Positions 8,356 to 16,706 of a stretch of DNA of 28,710 nt are shown here, one piece after another. The stretch spans positions 1 to 28,710 of the forward strand of contig JAANXC010000077.1 in assembly GCA_018263495.1 (NCBI GenBank), in the 5' to 3' direction. Under the pieces are notes generated by a model. It had not been told where the DNA came from and did not search any database. It saw only the letters and a list, made by a program, of their open reading frames with translations. This stretch comes from Nitrososphaerota archaeon. Lineage in GTDB: Archaea > Thermoproteota > Nitrososphaeria > Nitrososphaerales > Nitrosopumilaceae. A program made the position numbers and the translations under genes. How positions within the stretch are numbered: position 1 is the first letter of the stretch; each line of letters begins with the position of its first letter.

Positions 8356-9483
8356 CTAGATTTCGCATAGAGGATTTGCTTTAATCACAAAAATATCCTC
8401 GCCTTTTTGGTTTTCTTTTATTTCTTTATAATCAGAATCAGAACAAGCTACTACAATTGTTACTTTATCATGATGAAACAATTCTACTGAACCAGTTGAT
8501 GTTTCTACATCACCAATATAATCACGTAGCTTAGATGCAATAGTGTTTAACATTTCAATCTTATCTCCTCTCATCTCATTTGTATCCAATGTCCAAGACA
8601 ATACAATTTTTGTCTTGGAAGCCTTTAGATCATTTTTTTTCAAAGTTAATCTAATAGTATCAATTAATCTCTTGATATAGCTTGAAATTCCTCTAACGCT
8701 TCCGTTAATAAGATACATCAAAGTTTGTGCACTTTCAAATGAGGACCCAAGCATACGCAGATCATAAAGACCAGTTATCATATCGTCAAGGTATAGATCT
8801 TTAAAATCATTAAATAATTTGGTGTGCCTCGCATCATTTTTTACAAATTTGCAAACCTCTAAAACACTACACAGGCTAGAGAATTTTTGGATGGTATAGA
8901 TTGCATGTAAATATTCTGCAGATGAAATATCTACAAATTTTTTTTCTTTTTTATCCAGTTTTAACAGTGATAAAAGCTTTTTTTCGCCAGTTTGTTTTAG
9001 CGAACCAATTACATCAGGTGTATTATTCAAATCGTTTAATGGAAAATAAAAGTAAGAAATTTCCTCTCCAACCTTATAACCAGTAACATGTTCTAATAAT
9101 GAAATATTTTCATTATTTCCACCAAATCCAGTTGCAAGACAATTAATGATCGAACTGTCTTTCTTCATTGCTCCCACTGCATCTTTGAACTTGGAATTTA
9201 CTTCTGTTTTTAAATCCTGACCAGTTTTCCTGATTCGTGGTGTAAAGAAAAGATATTTGGCTTTTGAAATTGCAACATTACTTGGTTCCATAGCAAGTAA
9301 AGGTTCATCTTCTCTAAGTGATATCACATTTGTATAGGTTTTTGCAGTTTCAGGTTTTAACAATATTGCAGTGGCATTAGATTCATCAATTATTTGTACA
9401 TCTGCACCATTTATGACCATCTGGCTTGCAAGAGAATATCCTTCCGTACTTAGTCCAAAAAACACAATTTTTTCTTTCGTCAT
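8356..9483 (-). CDS. Rossmann-fold NAD(P)-binding protein, nucleotide-sugar dehydrogenase-like
   Basis: This 375-residue protein starts with a beta-alpha-beta unit, KIVFFGLSTEGYSLASQM, ending in an acidic residue after the second strand (VQIIDES). That resembles the NAD-binding start of UDP-glucose/GDP-mannose dehydrogenases. The glycine pattern is G-L-S-T-E-G rather than GxGxxG, and I cannot find a convincing catalytic cysteine motif. The middle (about residues 180-290) is helical, like the dimerisation region of that superfamily, and the C-terminus has an alternating strand/helix pattern. It lies immediately upstream of grpE-dnaK-dnaJ on the same strand, 38 bases from grpE, and shares a 36-base divergent spacer with the DUF354 gene. 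Either an inactive relative of the dehydrogenases or an unrelated Rossmann protein is possible. No signal peptide or membrane segment is visible. Confidence 0.6.
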   Translation of the reverse strand: MTKEKIVFFGLSTEGYSLASQMVINGADVQIIDESNATAILLKPETAKTYTNVISLREDEPLLAMEPSNVAISKAKYLFFTPRIRKTGQDLKTEVNSKFKDAVGAMKKDSSIINCLATGFGGNNENISLLEHVTGYKVGEEISYFYFPLNDLNNTPDVIGSLKQTGEKKLLSLLKLDKKEKKFVDISSAEYLHAIYTIQKFSSLCSVLEVCKFVKNDARHTKLFNDFKDLYLDDMITGLYDLRMLGSSFESAQTLMYLINGSVRGISSYIKRLIDTIRLTLKKNDLKASKTKIVLSWTLDTNEMRGDKIEMLNTIASKLRDYIGDVETSTGSVELFHHDKVTIVVACSDSDYKEIKENQKGEDIFVIKANPLCEI

Positions 9484-9546
9484 GTATCCATCTTAGGTAT
9501 CTAGGCTAAGAAATACTTATTGCAGTTTGCAATTCAGTCAAAATAC

Positions 9547-10584
9547 TTGAAGATTTGGTTTGATGTTTTAACCCCAAAACAACTTGTTTTTTTTGAACCA
9601 ATGATAAAACGTATGAAAAAAACTCATACAGTATTATGTACTTCACGTGATTATAATCAAGTAACACAATTAGCAAAAATAAGAAATCTGAAGTTAATAA
9701 TAGTAGGAAAACATGGAGGATTCAAAAGACATAGTAAGCTAAATGCTAGTCTACACAGGACAAAATTACTATCTATAAGAATAAAGGAGTTTTCACCTGA
9801 TATCACGATAAGTTTCTGCTCACCCGAAGCAGCAAGAGTTTCTTATGGATTAAACATAGATCACATATGTTTTTCTGATTCACCACATGCTAATGCTGTT
9901 ATGCGACTTGTTATACCTCTAGTTCAAAAACTGTTGATCCCATGGATTATTCCAAAAAAAGAATTCGTAAAATTTGGAATAAATATCAAAAATATTATAC
10001 ATTACAAAGCAATTGATGCCGCAATAATAACGAAACGAAAGATTTCAAAAAATAGCAAAAATCTAATTAAAAAAAGTAAAAGAAAAGTGATTCTGGTGAG
10101 GGTTGAAGAAGAATATGCTTCCTATTCATCTAAAAAAAGACCTGCAATACCCATTATCAAAGAAATAATCAAAAATTATTATGATGAAGAGATCGTTGTA
10201 ATGGCACGGTATACGTCTCAAGCAAGACATTTAGAACAAACTTTTGGCAAAAAAATCAGAGTGTTAAACAAGGTTATTGATAGTAAAATATTGTTGGAAA
10301 ATACTGATGTTTTCGTTGGATCCGGTGGAACAATGACCGCTGAATCTGCACTACTTGGTACTCCGACAATTTCGTATGATGCTGTTCCAAATATTATAGA
10401 GGCCTATCTTGTCAGGAAAAAATTGGTGGTAAGGGAAACAAATCCTAAACAGATAGTAATATCAATTAGGAAGATTTTTGGGTCCAAAAATTTAGAAATA
10501 AAAAAGAAATCTAAAAAGATGCTAAATTCTATGGAAGATCCTTATCCTATCCTTGTAAAAACAATGAAATCTATGTTGAAGTAA
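9547..10584 (+). CDS. DUF354 family protein, GT-B glycosyltransferase-like
   Basis: The protein belongs to DUF354, a family resembling UDP-GlcNAc 2-epimerases and GT-B glycosyltransferases. No activity is established that I know of. Evidence is the N-terminal KIWFDVLTPKQLVFFEPM and the C-terminal nucleotide-binding loop GSGGTMTAESALLGTP. With the TTG at 9547 the protein is 345 residues and begins exactly at the conserved family N-terminus; a TTG at 9520 would add nine residues. A TACTTAT box at 9514-9520 lies about 30 bases before 9547, which favours the shorter, leaderless form. It is divergent from the Rossmann protein, whose resemblance to sugar-nucleotide dehydrogenases suggests a shared surface-polysaccharide role; that link is speculation. 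Confidence 0.8.
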   Translation: MKIWFDVLTPKQLVFFEPMIKRMKKTHTVLCTSRDYNQVTQLAKIRNLKLIIVGKHGGFKRHSKLNASLHRTKLLSIRIKEFSPDITISFCSPEAARVSYGLNIDHICFSDSPHANAVMRLVIPLVQKLLIPWIIPKKEFVKFGINIKNIIHYKAIDAAIITKRKISKNSKNLIKKSKRKVILVRVEEEYASYSSKKRPAIPIIKEIIKNYYDEEIVVMARYTSQARHLEQTFGKKIRVLNKVIDSKILLENTDVFVGSGGTMTAESALLGTPTISYDAVPNIIEAYLVRKKLVVRETNPKQIVISIRKIFGSKNLEIKKKSKKMLNSMEDPYPILVKTMKSMLK

Positions 10585-10616
10585 TATTATAAGGGGATAG
10601 AAAAAAAATGTACTGA

Positions 10617-10688
10617 AGCCCGGTAGTGTAGTGGCAAGCATAGGGGCCCTTGGAGCCTTTGACCTCGGTTCGAGTCCGGGCCGGGCTA
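10617..10688 (+). tRNA. tRNA-Gln (anticodon UUG)
   Basis: The sequence folds as a 72-base class I tRNA. The acceptor stem AGCCCGG/CCGGGCT is perfectly paired with discriminator A. The D arm is GTGT..GCAT, the T arm CTCGG-TTCGAGT-CCGGG, and the variable loop is short. The anticodon stem is GGGGC/GCCTT, with two G-U pairs at its outer end, and its loop is CCTTGGA, giving anticodon TTG (UUG, glutamine). The A1-U72 pair is typical of archaeal tRNA-Gln. The oddity is C rather than the nearly universal U at position 33. A TATTATAAG box about 28 bases upstream and a T7 run just after the gene are likely its promoter and terminator. CCA is not encoded. Confidence 0.88.
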
Positions 10689-10696
10689 CTATTTTT

Positions 10697-11467
10697 TTAA
10701 AAATCCATTTTAGTTAACAATTTTGTTGCGATGACAAAAAGAATTGATGCGAGAATTAACAAAACTACCATTTCTAAAATAACAAACTCTGTAATGGTAC
10801 CAAAAATTCCAGCCCTAATTATATCTACAAGATATGTAAGTGGATTCAGATAAAATATAGTTGCAAGAGGTTGTGGAGCGCCAGCGGCAGGATAAAAAGC
10901 TGTACTTACAAAAGCAAAGAAAATAAAAACCGTGTTAATAATTACGTTAAAGCCCTCGCTTGAACGCAATCTTGCGGATATGATTGAAGCAATAGAACCA
11001 AATAATATCGCACCAACTATTGAGCTGAAAACTATGAGTGGAATTGTCACTAAACTAAATTCTACTGATTGGAAAAATACTGGATAACCAACTGCCGTGA
11101 TTAATGCTGCACTAACTAGACCTACTATTGCAATAGTAGTGATATTGCTAAGAATGTAGTCTGATCTTGTAAATGGACCTGACATTATTTGTTCAAACAT
11201 TCCATGTCGTCTATCATTCCAAATTATAATTCCAGAAATGAGTGTACTATTCATAATATTAAATCCAATCATCCCAGATGCTAAGAATGCTGGATAGCTT
11301 AGATTCTTAGTTCCAAAAGATACATTATCTATCAGTGCACTGTACGCAAAACCAGCTACAAAAATCCAAATCAAGGGAAAAATTACCTGCCAGATTAAAA
11401 AACCTGGATTTACTGAGATGGTAATATTTCTATTAACTAATCTGATTATCGGATGTATTAGAATCAC
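10697..11467 (-). CDS. ABC-2 type transporter permease (DrrB-like)
   Basis: This 256-residue membrane protein is the permease of an ABC-2 exporter. It has about six hydrophobic segments, the first around residues 22-45, and ends with a final helix near the C-terminus. A cytoplasmic motif NDRRHGMFEQIMSGPFTRSD in the middle matches the conserved ABC-2 loop between membrane segments two and three. The start is GTG at 11467, overlapping the ATPase gene by 35 bases; the next ATG would delete the first membrane helix. The overlap points to translational coupling with the ATPase. The substrate is unknown; related DrrAB pairs export lipids, polysaccharides or drugs. Confidence 0.88.
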   Translation of the reverse strand: MILIHPIIRLVNRNITISVNPGFLIWQVIFPLIWIFVAGFAYSALIDNVSFGTKNLSYPAFLASGMIGFNIMNSTLISGIIIWNDRRHGMFEQIMSGPFTRSDYILSNITTIAIVGLVSAALITAVGYPVFFQSVEFSLVTIPLIVFSSIVGAILFGSIASIISARLRSSEGFNVIINTVFIFFAFVSTAFYPAAGAPQPLATIFYLNPLTYLVDIIRAGIFGTITEFVILEMVVLLILASILFVIATKLLTKMDF

Positions 11468-12386
11468 CTACAACTTTGAGAAATATTTCTTCAAGATTTG
11501 TTGGTATTGCCGACAAATCATCTATAGCTATACTGTTTTGATTTAAAATTTTTAGAATGTTCATTAAAACAACTTCAGAATCAGTAGAATGTATTGTAAT
11601 TGTTGCCCCCGTATTAAACTCAATTTTACAATCCTGAATGTTTTCTAAAAGATTTCCTAATGCTTCAGTGTTAGAAGAAACGTGAATTTTGATTGTTTTT
11701 TCACGACCAAATCTTTTTTTAAGTTCGTTTGGGGAATCAACAGTAATTATTTTACCTTTGTTAATAATTGCAATATTATCACAGAGATATTCTGCCTCGG
11801 TTAGTACATGTGTAGTGTAAAATATTGTTAGATTTTTTTCCTTTACTTTATTTTTTAAAAAATCTAGTAATTGTCGTCTAGCGGTTGGATCCAATCCAAC
11901 GGTAGGTTCATCTAAGAATAACAAATCCATATCATGCATAAATTCACGTGCAACCTGGACTCGCCTTCTCTGACCAATAGAGAGATCCTCATTTCTTTTC
12001 TTTCTAATTTCAACTAGATTAAAGGCGGCAAGAAGTTCTTCTGTTCTATCCATTCTAGTTTTTTTGTCAAGGTCCCACATCATTCCATATTTTTCCAGAG
12101 ATTTTTCAACTGAGAGTGTAGGTTCGTAACTTGGTTGCTGTAAAACTACGCCAATTTTTTTTCTTATACTCAATGGTTCCTTTACAGTATCAATTTCTAG
12201 AACTGAAATTTTGCCGCTGGTTGGCTGGATCAATGTGGTTAGCAGTTTAATCACAGTTGATTTTCCTGCTCCATTTGGTCCTAGAAAACCAAAAATTTGT
12301 CCCTCATCGATATCAAGATCTATACCGTCTACAGCATTTATTTCATCATATGATTTGAAAAGCGATCGGGCAAAAATAGATTTCAT
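11433..12386 (-). CDS. ABC transporter ATP-binding protein (DrrA-like)
   Basis: This 317-residue ATPase energises the overlapping ABC-2 permease. Walker A is GPNGAGKS at 36-43, the Q-loop is VVLQQPS, the signature is LSIGQRRR at 135-142, Walker B is LLFLDE at 155-160 followed by PTVGLDP, and the switch histidine is in FYTTH. The signature has Ile where the usual motif has Gly (LSGGQ). After the ATPase core there is a DrrA-type C-terminal regulatory domain (about residues 225-310). A TTTAAGG box about 25 bases before the ATG suggests a leaderless transcript. The gene is divergent from the RPA-like gene. Confidence 0.92.
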   Translation of the reverse strand: MKSIFARSLFKSYDEINAVDGIDLDIDEGQIFGFLGPNGAGKSTVIKLLTTLIQPTSGKISVLEIDTVKEPLSIRKKIGVVLQQPSYEPTLSVEKSLEKYGMMWDLDKKTRMDRTEELLAAFNLVEIRKKRNEDLSIGQRRRVQVAREFMHDMDLLFLDEPTVGLDPTARRQLLDFLKNKVKEKNLTIFYTTHVLTEAEYLCDNIAIINKGKIITVDSPNELKKRFGREKTIKIHVSSNTEALGNLLENIQDCKIEFNTGATITIHSTDSEVVLMNILKILNQNSIAIDDLSAIPTNLEEIFLKVVGDSNTSDNQIS

Positions 12387-12406
12387 GTTTCTTGAAATCC
12401 TAGACT

Positions 12407-12423
12407 CCTTAAATGTTAATAAG
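12407..12423. promoter_or_regulatory. Divergent promoter region, ABC exporter and RPA-like gene
   Basis: Two adjacent TATA-like boxes lie back to back. On the minus strand CATTTAAGG (12407-12415) is centred about 25 bases from the ATPase ATG at 12386. On the plus strand TTAATAAG (12416-12423) is about 34 bases before the TTG at 12454, leaving room for the GGGAG ribosome-binding site at 12445-12449. Inferred from spacing only. Confidence 0.35.
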
Positions 12424-12453
12424 AGCTAAAAAGAAGAAATTGAAGGGAGCAAC

Positions 12454-13848
12454 TTGTCAGAGTTTGAAGAACTATTAGAAAAGATACAGGAACAAAAACC
12501 TGAATTAACCAAACAAGATATTGACGATAGAATTAAACAGAAAATCGAAAAGATAGGTCCAGGTTATTTGACGGAGGAAGGAGCTCTTTTTCTTATTGCG
12601 AAAGATTTAGGGATATCATTAAAGCAGACTTTGAAAACTGAAATGAGTTTAAAGGATATTTACGTAGGTGCTAAGGACGTATCAATTGAAAGTAGGGTTC
12701 TCAACATTTCACCCACAAAGCAATTTTCTAGAAAAGATGGTTCTCCTTTCTATCTTAGAACAATGACAGTTTATGATAATGATTCTGCCGTAAGTGTCAA
12801 GCTTTGGGATGAAAAAGCTAACCTGCCAGGAATTGAAGAATTGAAACCAGGTGATTTGATAAAAATAATCAAGGCTTATGTCAAATCGGATCTTAACGGT
12901 AGCCCAACGATAAATGTTGGTTCGGGATCTAATATCGAGCCGACCAATAAAGAAAGTAAAATTATTGCAGTTGATGAACTGACTATTGATGCCAGTCAGG
13001 TTAAGGAAAATCAAAGTAATCTGGTAGTTTCTGGTAAAATAGATGGTAGTATAACTACGCTAGAATTTACTAACCGACGGGGCGAACCGGGAAAAGGACT
13101 TAGAATGAGATTGAAAGGAAATGATGATGCCACAAAAGGAGTCGTCATATGGGGAAAGGATGAATCATTTTTGCCTAAAGTTATTCCCCAGAATGCAAAA
13201 GTTAGGCTCTTGGGTGTTAGAACAAAGGTAGGAAACCAAGGTCTTGAAATTCATGGAAATGAGGCAACGCTGATTGAAATTGAGGGAGGAAAAGAATCAG
13301 AGCCTGTTATTGTACGTGTTGCCACAATGAAAAGAAATGATGGAGGAAAAACTGTTGCAATGGGTATAGATAATAAGAAAAACATGGTGTATTTGACTGA
13401 CTCTTCAAATATGCTAGATTCTATTAGTGCTGGAGATGTTATAGAATGCATGCCAGCACAAGTTTTTGGTAATGCTGTAACGATAAACAATGATTCGTTT
13501 GTAAGAAAAATTGATGATGAAAGCATACCATCATTATCAGATCTGAGAACAAAAATCTCCGAGATTAAATCTGGAAATAATTACTGTGTTGAAGCCATAA
13601 TTTTGAAAGAACCAGAAAAGCGGGAGGTACAAACAAAAACCGGAGAAACAATCTTGCTATCAGAAATGTTTGTTGAAGATGCTAGCGGTCAGATTTGGAT
13701 TAAGGGATGGAGAAACCAAGCTATTCTTTTAGATGGCCTTTCTAGCGGCGAGATAATTTCTGTGACTGCCGTTAACGCAAAAGCTGGACTTGAAGGGAGA
13801 ACTGAATTGTTTTTAACTCCATATTCAACTGTTGTAAAAAAGAACTAA
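12454..13848 (+). CDS. RPA-like single-stranded DNA-binding protein (multiple OB folds)
   Basis: The 464-residue protein resembles archaeal replication protein A, which coats single-stranded DNA during replication and repair. After an N-terminal helical segment (residues 1-62) I can trace about four OB-fold units: 66-162, 180-275, 285-350 and 365-462. The first contains the RPA signature order, VLNISPTKQFSRKDGSPF then LRTMTVYDND and AVSVKLWDE. I see no CxxC zinc knuckle, unlike many euryarchaeal RPAs. Translation starts at TTG with a GGGAG ribosome-binding site five bases ahead. It is convergent with the Lhr helicase gene, with a four-base overlap of stop regions. Confidence 0.85.
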   Translation: MSEFEELLEKIQEQKPELTKQDIDDRIKQKIEKIGPGYLTEEGALFLIAKDLGISLKQTLKTEMSLKDIYVGAKDVSIESRVLNISPTKQFSRKDGSPFYLRTMTVYDNDSAVSVKLWDEKANLPGIEELKPGDLIKIIKAYVKSDLNGSPTINVGSGSNIEPTNKESKIIAVDELTIDASQVKENQSNLVVSGKIDGSITTLEFTNRRGEPGKGLRMRLKGNDDATKGVVIWGKDESFLPKVIPQNAKVRLLGVRTKVGNQGLEIHGNEATLIEIEGGKESEPVIVRVATMKRNDGGKTVAMGIDNKKNMVYLTDSSNMLDSISAGDVIECMPAQVFGNAVTINNDSFVRKIDDESIPSLSDLRTKISEIKSGNNYCVEAIILKEPEKREVQTKTGETILLSEMFVEDASGQIWIKGWRNQAILLDGLSSGEIISVTAVNAKAGLEGRTELFLTPYSTVVKKN

Positions 13849-16598
13849 TCGTCCCAAAAGCCTCTTGTCATTACGTACTGCCTTTCAGCTTCGTAAATTT
13901 GTTTATACATAAGCTCTTGGTCAATCATATTTCGTAAAATCCTTGCGCCAGTATCAGCGCCAACACCATAACCAGATAATACGATTATAGCATTTTTACC
14001 AAAAGTTTCAACCAACGAGGCAACTTTCCAAGCTCGCTTAAACCTTTGATTTTCTTCGGCTGAAAGTTTTTTCCCAGTATGTTTTTTCTGAATGATTTTA
14101 ACCAAATCATGATCTGAATAAAATGTGGTTGTAATTTGCCTGCTTTTGCAATATTTACAACTAAGATTTTTCTTTACTTCTTCCGTAATAATGGCTAGTT
14201 GCCATTTGCCACAACGAGCACAAATTAGTCGATGTTTGGTTTTAAACAATCGCTTTTTTACTAAATCAAGAATTGCCTTATCAACACTTGCTGGAGATGA
14301 ATAATATTTTGTGGCATGATCTAAGAGTGGTTCTGCTAATTTGGAAAACTTATCAACATCAACCCATTCAATCTGAATTTTGTTACTTCTAATTCTGTTC
14401 AAAACGGTTTCAGTGGATTTTAGATCAAATTTATCATGGAATAATTCCCTTAATGCTTCCATAACAACAGGTGTATTTTGATACCGCTCATAAATAAAAC
14501 GGCCAGATTTTCTATCATAAATAGCACCACGACCTACCATTCCAAATTTTTTTGCAACACACCATGTTCTCCAATTAACATTGTGTGTTCCAACCAAAGA
14601 TGCAGTTACAATATCGCGAAGAATAAATTCTTCAGTTAAAGCTTCGACCAAGATCTTCTTGCTAATTCTTGCATTAGATTCCAAAACAATTCTATATGCA
14701 TCTGATCTTGATTGAACAACATATCCAAGAGTAGATTCTAGTAGTGAAGAAAGTATAGTTGCCAGAGTTGAATTAATTTTTGTACCAAAACACGCATGAA
14801 TAACAACATTACGATCTGTTCTTACAGATTCAATTACAATAGTTTTCTCATCAGGTATGATGTTAAAATCTAGTTCTGGAATTATTTTGTTAAACATTGT
14901 TAACGAACCATGTTTCACTTTATTTCTAAATAATCCAACTTTTTGTGCGGTATCGTAATCTATGGGAATATTTTCTCCCTCCCAGTAAGGCACGTTTTTT
15001 GGTGCACCTCTCATCGGTTCAACATTAACTTGCAAAGCTTTTTCGTCAATATTCAGTATTCTCCACTGCATTCCACGTAAAACAAATATGTTGCCCGCTT
15101 CACCATGATCGCCTACAAACCTTTGATCTAAGGATCCTATGATCTTCTTTCCTACTGAATCAAACACTTTAAATTTTAAAATATCTGGAATTGTTGAAAG
15201 ATTCTCAAAATAATACCTAAATGCTTTTCGTGTCTTCCAAAATTTCATTTTTTTTCTGTCAAACGACAAAATATAGATACTGTCTAAGATTTCTAGAACG
15301 CTACAAAATTCAGCTAGTGTTATATTTCTAAATGGATACGCTTGTCTGATTATTTTATACGTAAAATCAACAGATAATTCTCCCATTTGCAGTGATAATC
15401 CTACTAGGTGGTGAGCTAAAACATCAAGAGATTTGTTATGAATTTTTTGTTCTTCAATAGAACTATTTTTTATTCTATCAAGGATTGCTTTTGTTTCAAA
15501 TTCATCATCAGGACTATTTGTAATAATTAGCCCTCTTGCAGAAGAATTTCGGAAATGTTTACTCCTGCCTATTCGTTGCATTAATTTTGATACCTGACGT
15601 GGTGATCCATAATGAATTACAAGTTCTACCGAACCAATATCTAATCCTAATTCAAGAGATGATGTGCATACAACTATACCACTTGACCCACTCCGAAGTA
15701 TGCTTTCTGTTTCTTCTCTAACTTGTTTTGATAATGAACCATGATGTAATTCTATATTCATCAAAGTCTTTTCTCTTAGTACTGAAGCTAAAAATTCAGA
15801 TTCGCCCCTAGTGTTAGTAAACAAAAGAATTGGAGAGTTTATGCCTGATTTTTCAATATATTGAATAGTTGAATCAGCTACTTCAGATATTGAGCCTTTC
15901 ACAAATTTGACTTCAACATCATATTTTCTCATTGATTTATCCTGAATTATCTTACATGGTTTCTTTGTTCCAACAAGAAAGTGCCCAGCATCCTCAATAT
16001 TTCCAACAGTTGCTGATAAGCCAGTTCGGATGATTTTTTGGTTTGAGTTAAGTTGTAACCTTTCTAGGCTTATTGATAGTTGGGAACCTCTTTCACTTGA
16101 CAAAAGCTCATGTACTTCATCAATTATGACTCGTTCCAATTCAGAAAGTGCAGTTAACATTTTCTGCTGAGTAAGAAGAATGACAAGTGTTTCTGGCGTT
16201 GTTATTAATACATCGGGTGGTGAGTCTGAAATTTTTTTTCTAAGTGATTGAGGTGTATCGCCATGTCTAACTTGAATTGTTAGACCATCTAATTCAGCGT
16301 ATTTGGTTATTCGTCGAAAAACATCGCGGTTAAGTGCTCTTAATGGTGTAATGTAAAGCACCTTGATCTTTCCCTGCTTTTTTGTTTCTTTTACCTGGGA
16401 AAAAGTAGGAATTACTGAGCATTCCGTTTTACCGGAACCGGTTGGCGCTATAACTAATGAATCAATTTTTTGGTGAATTATTGGTAGAGCTCTTTTTTGG
16501 ATATCAGTTAACTGTTCGAATCCTAATGAGTGAAATTTTTCTTCTAGAAAAGCTTCAGGAGGATGACTCTTCAATATTTTTTGTTCTAAGTCGCTCAT
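13845..16598 (-). CDS. Lhr-family superfamily 2 helicase
   Basis: This 917-residue protein is an ATP-dependent nucleic-acid helicase of the Lhr type. RecA-like domain 1 holds motif I APTGSGKTE (51-59), motif Ia TPLRALNRD, the motif II box DEVH (Lhr-type, not DEAD) and motif III SAT. RecA-like domain 2 has TSSLELGLDIG and the motif VI sequence QRIGRSKH. A winged helix and a long Lhr C-terminal region follow, ending with four cysteines (CARC...CKYC) that probably bind zinc. Archaeal Lhr enzymes unwind forked DNA and DNA:RNA hybrids and are linked to repair. The gene is on the same strand as the downstream-transcribed end of a RadB-like gene and converges with the RPA-like gene. Its 5' end overlaps a small membrane-peptide frame. 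Confidence 0.95.
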   Translation of the reverse strand: MSDLEQKILKSHPPEAFLEEKFHSLGFEQLTDIQKRALPIIHQKIDSLVIAPTGSGKTECSVIPTFSQVKETKKQGKIKVLYITPLRALNRDVFRRITKYAELDGLTIQVRHGDTPQSLRKKISDSPPDVLITTPETLVILLTQQKMLTALSELERVIIDEVHELLSSERGSQLSISLERLQLNSNQKIIRTGLSATVGNIEDAGHFLVGTKKPCKIIQDKSMRKYDVEVKFVKGSISEVADSTIQYIEKSGINSPILLFTNTRGESEFLASVLREKTLMNIELHHGSLSKQVREETESILRSGSSGIVVCTSSLELGLDIGSVELVIHYGSPRQVSKLMQRIGRSKHFRNSSARGLIITNSPDDEFETKAILDRIKNSSIEEQKIHNKSLDVLAHHLVGLSLQMGELSVDFTYKIIRQAYPFRNITLAEFCSVLEILDSIYILSFDRKKMKFWKTRKAFRYYFENLSTIPDILKFKVFDSVGKKIIGSLDQRFVGDHGEAGNIFVLRGMQWRILNIDEKALQVNVEPMRGAPKNVPYWEGENIPIDYDTAQKVGLFRNKVKHGSLTMFNKIIPELDFNIIPDEKTIVIESVRTDRNVVIHACFGTKINSTLATILSSLLESTLGYVVQSRSDAYRIVLESNARISKKILVEALTEEFILRDIVTASLVGTHNVNWRTWCVAKKFGMVGRGAIYDRKSGRFIYERYQNTPVVMEALRELFHDKFDLKSTETVLNRIRSNKIQIEWVDVDKFSKLAEPLLDHATKYYSSPASVDKAILDLVKKRLFKTKHRLICARCGKWQLAIITEEVKKNLSCKYCKSRQITTTFYSDHDLVKIIQKKHTGKKLSAEENQRFKRAWKVASLVETFGKNAIIVLSGYGVGADTGARILRNMIDQELMYKQIYEAERQYVMTRGFWDD

Positions 16599-16674
16599 AA
16601 ACTATTGCACCTACGATCCCTGCAGCAAATAAAATAATTCCAATAATAGGAATATAATCAAAAAGTTCTGCCAT
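16555..16674 (-). CDS. Putative single-pass membrane microprotein (39 aa)
   Basis: A 39-residue frame starts with MAELFDYIPIIGIILFAAG, one clean hydrophobic helix of about 19 residues, followed by a basic then serine-rich tail (YERLRTKNIEESSS). An ATTTAATATG box at 16694-16703 is centred 24-25 bases before its ATG, the right distance for a leaderless transcript. The frame overlaps the first 44 bases of the lhr gene in another frame, so lhr may be translated from the same message. No family recognised; it could be chance, but the position-correct promoter and membrane profile argue for a real gene. Confidence 0.42.
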   Translation of the reverse strand: MAELFDYIPIIGIILFAAGIVGAIVYERLRTKNIEESSS

Positions 16675-16706
16675 TGAATATACACATTCCTAGCATATTA
16701 AATAGA

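Noticed and set aside
8318..8368. Longer GrpE start at 8368
   Set aside because: It would overlap the preceding gene and add a basic leader untypical of GrpE, while ATG 8317 has a clear GAGGGA ribosome-binding site.
10617..10688. Reading the tRNA as tRNA-Pro(UGG) by shifting the loop one base
   Set aside because: The shift restores U33 but creates a C-C mismatch at the base of the loop, and the A1-U72 acceptor stem matches archaeal tRNA-Gln.
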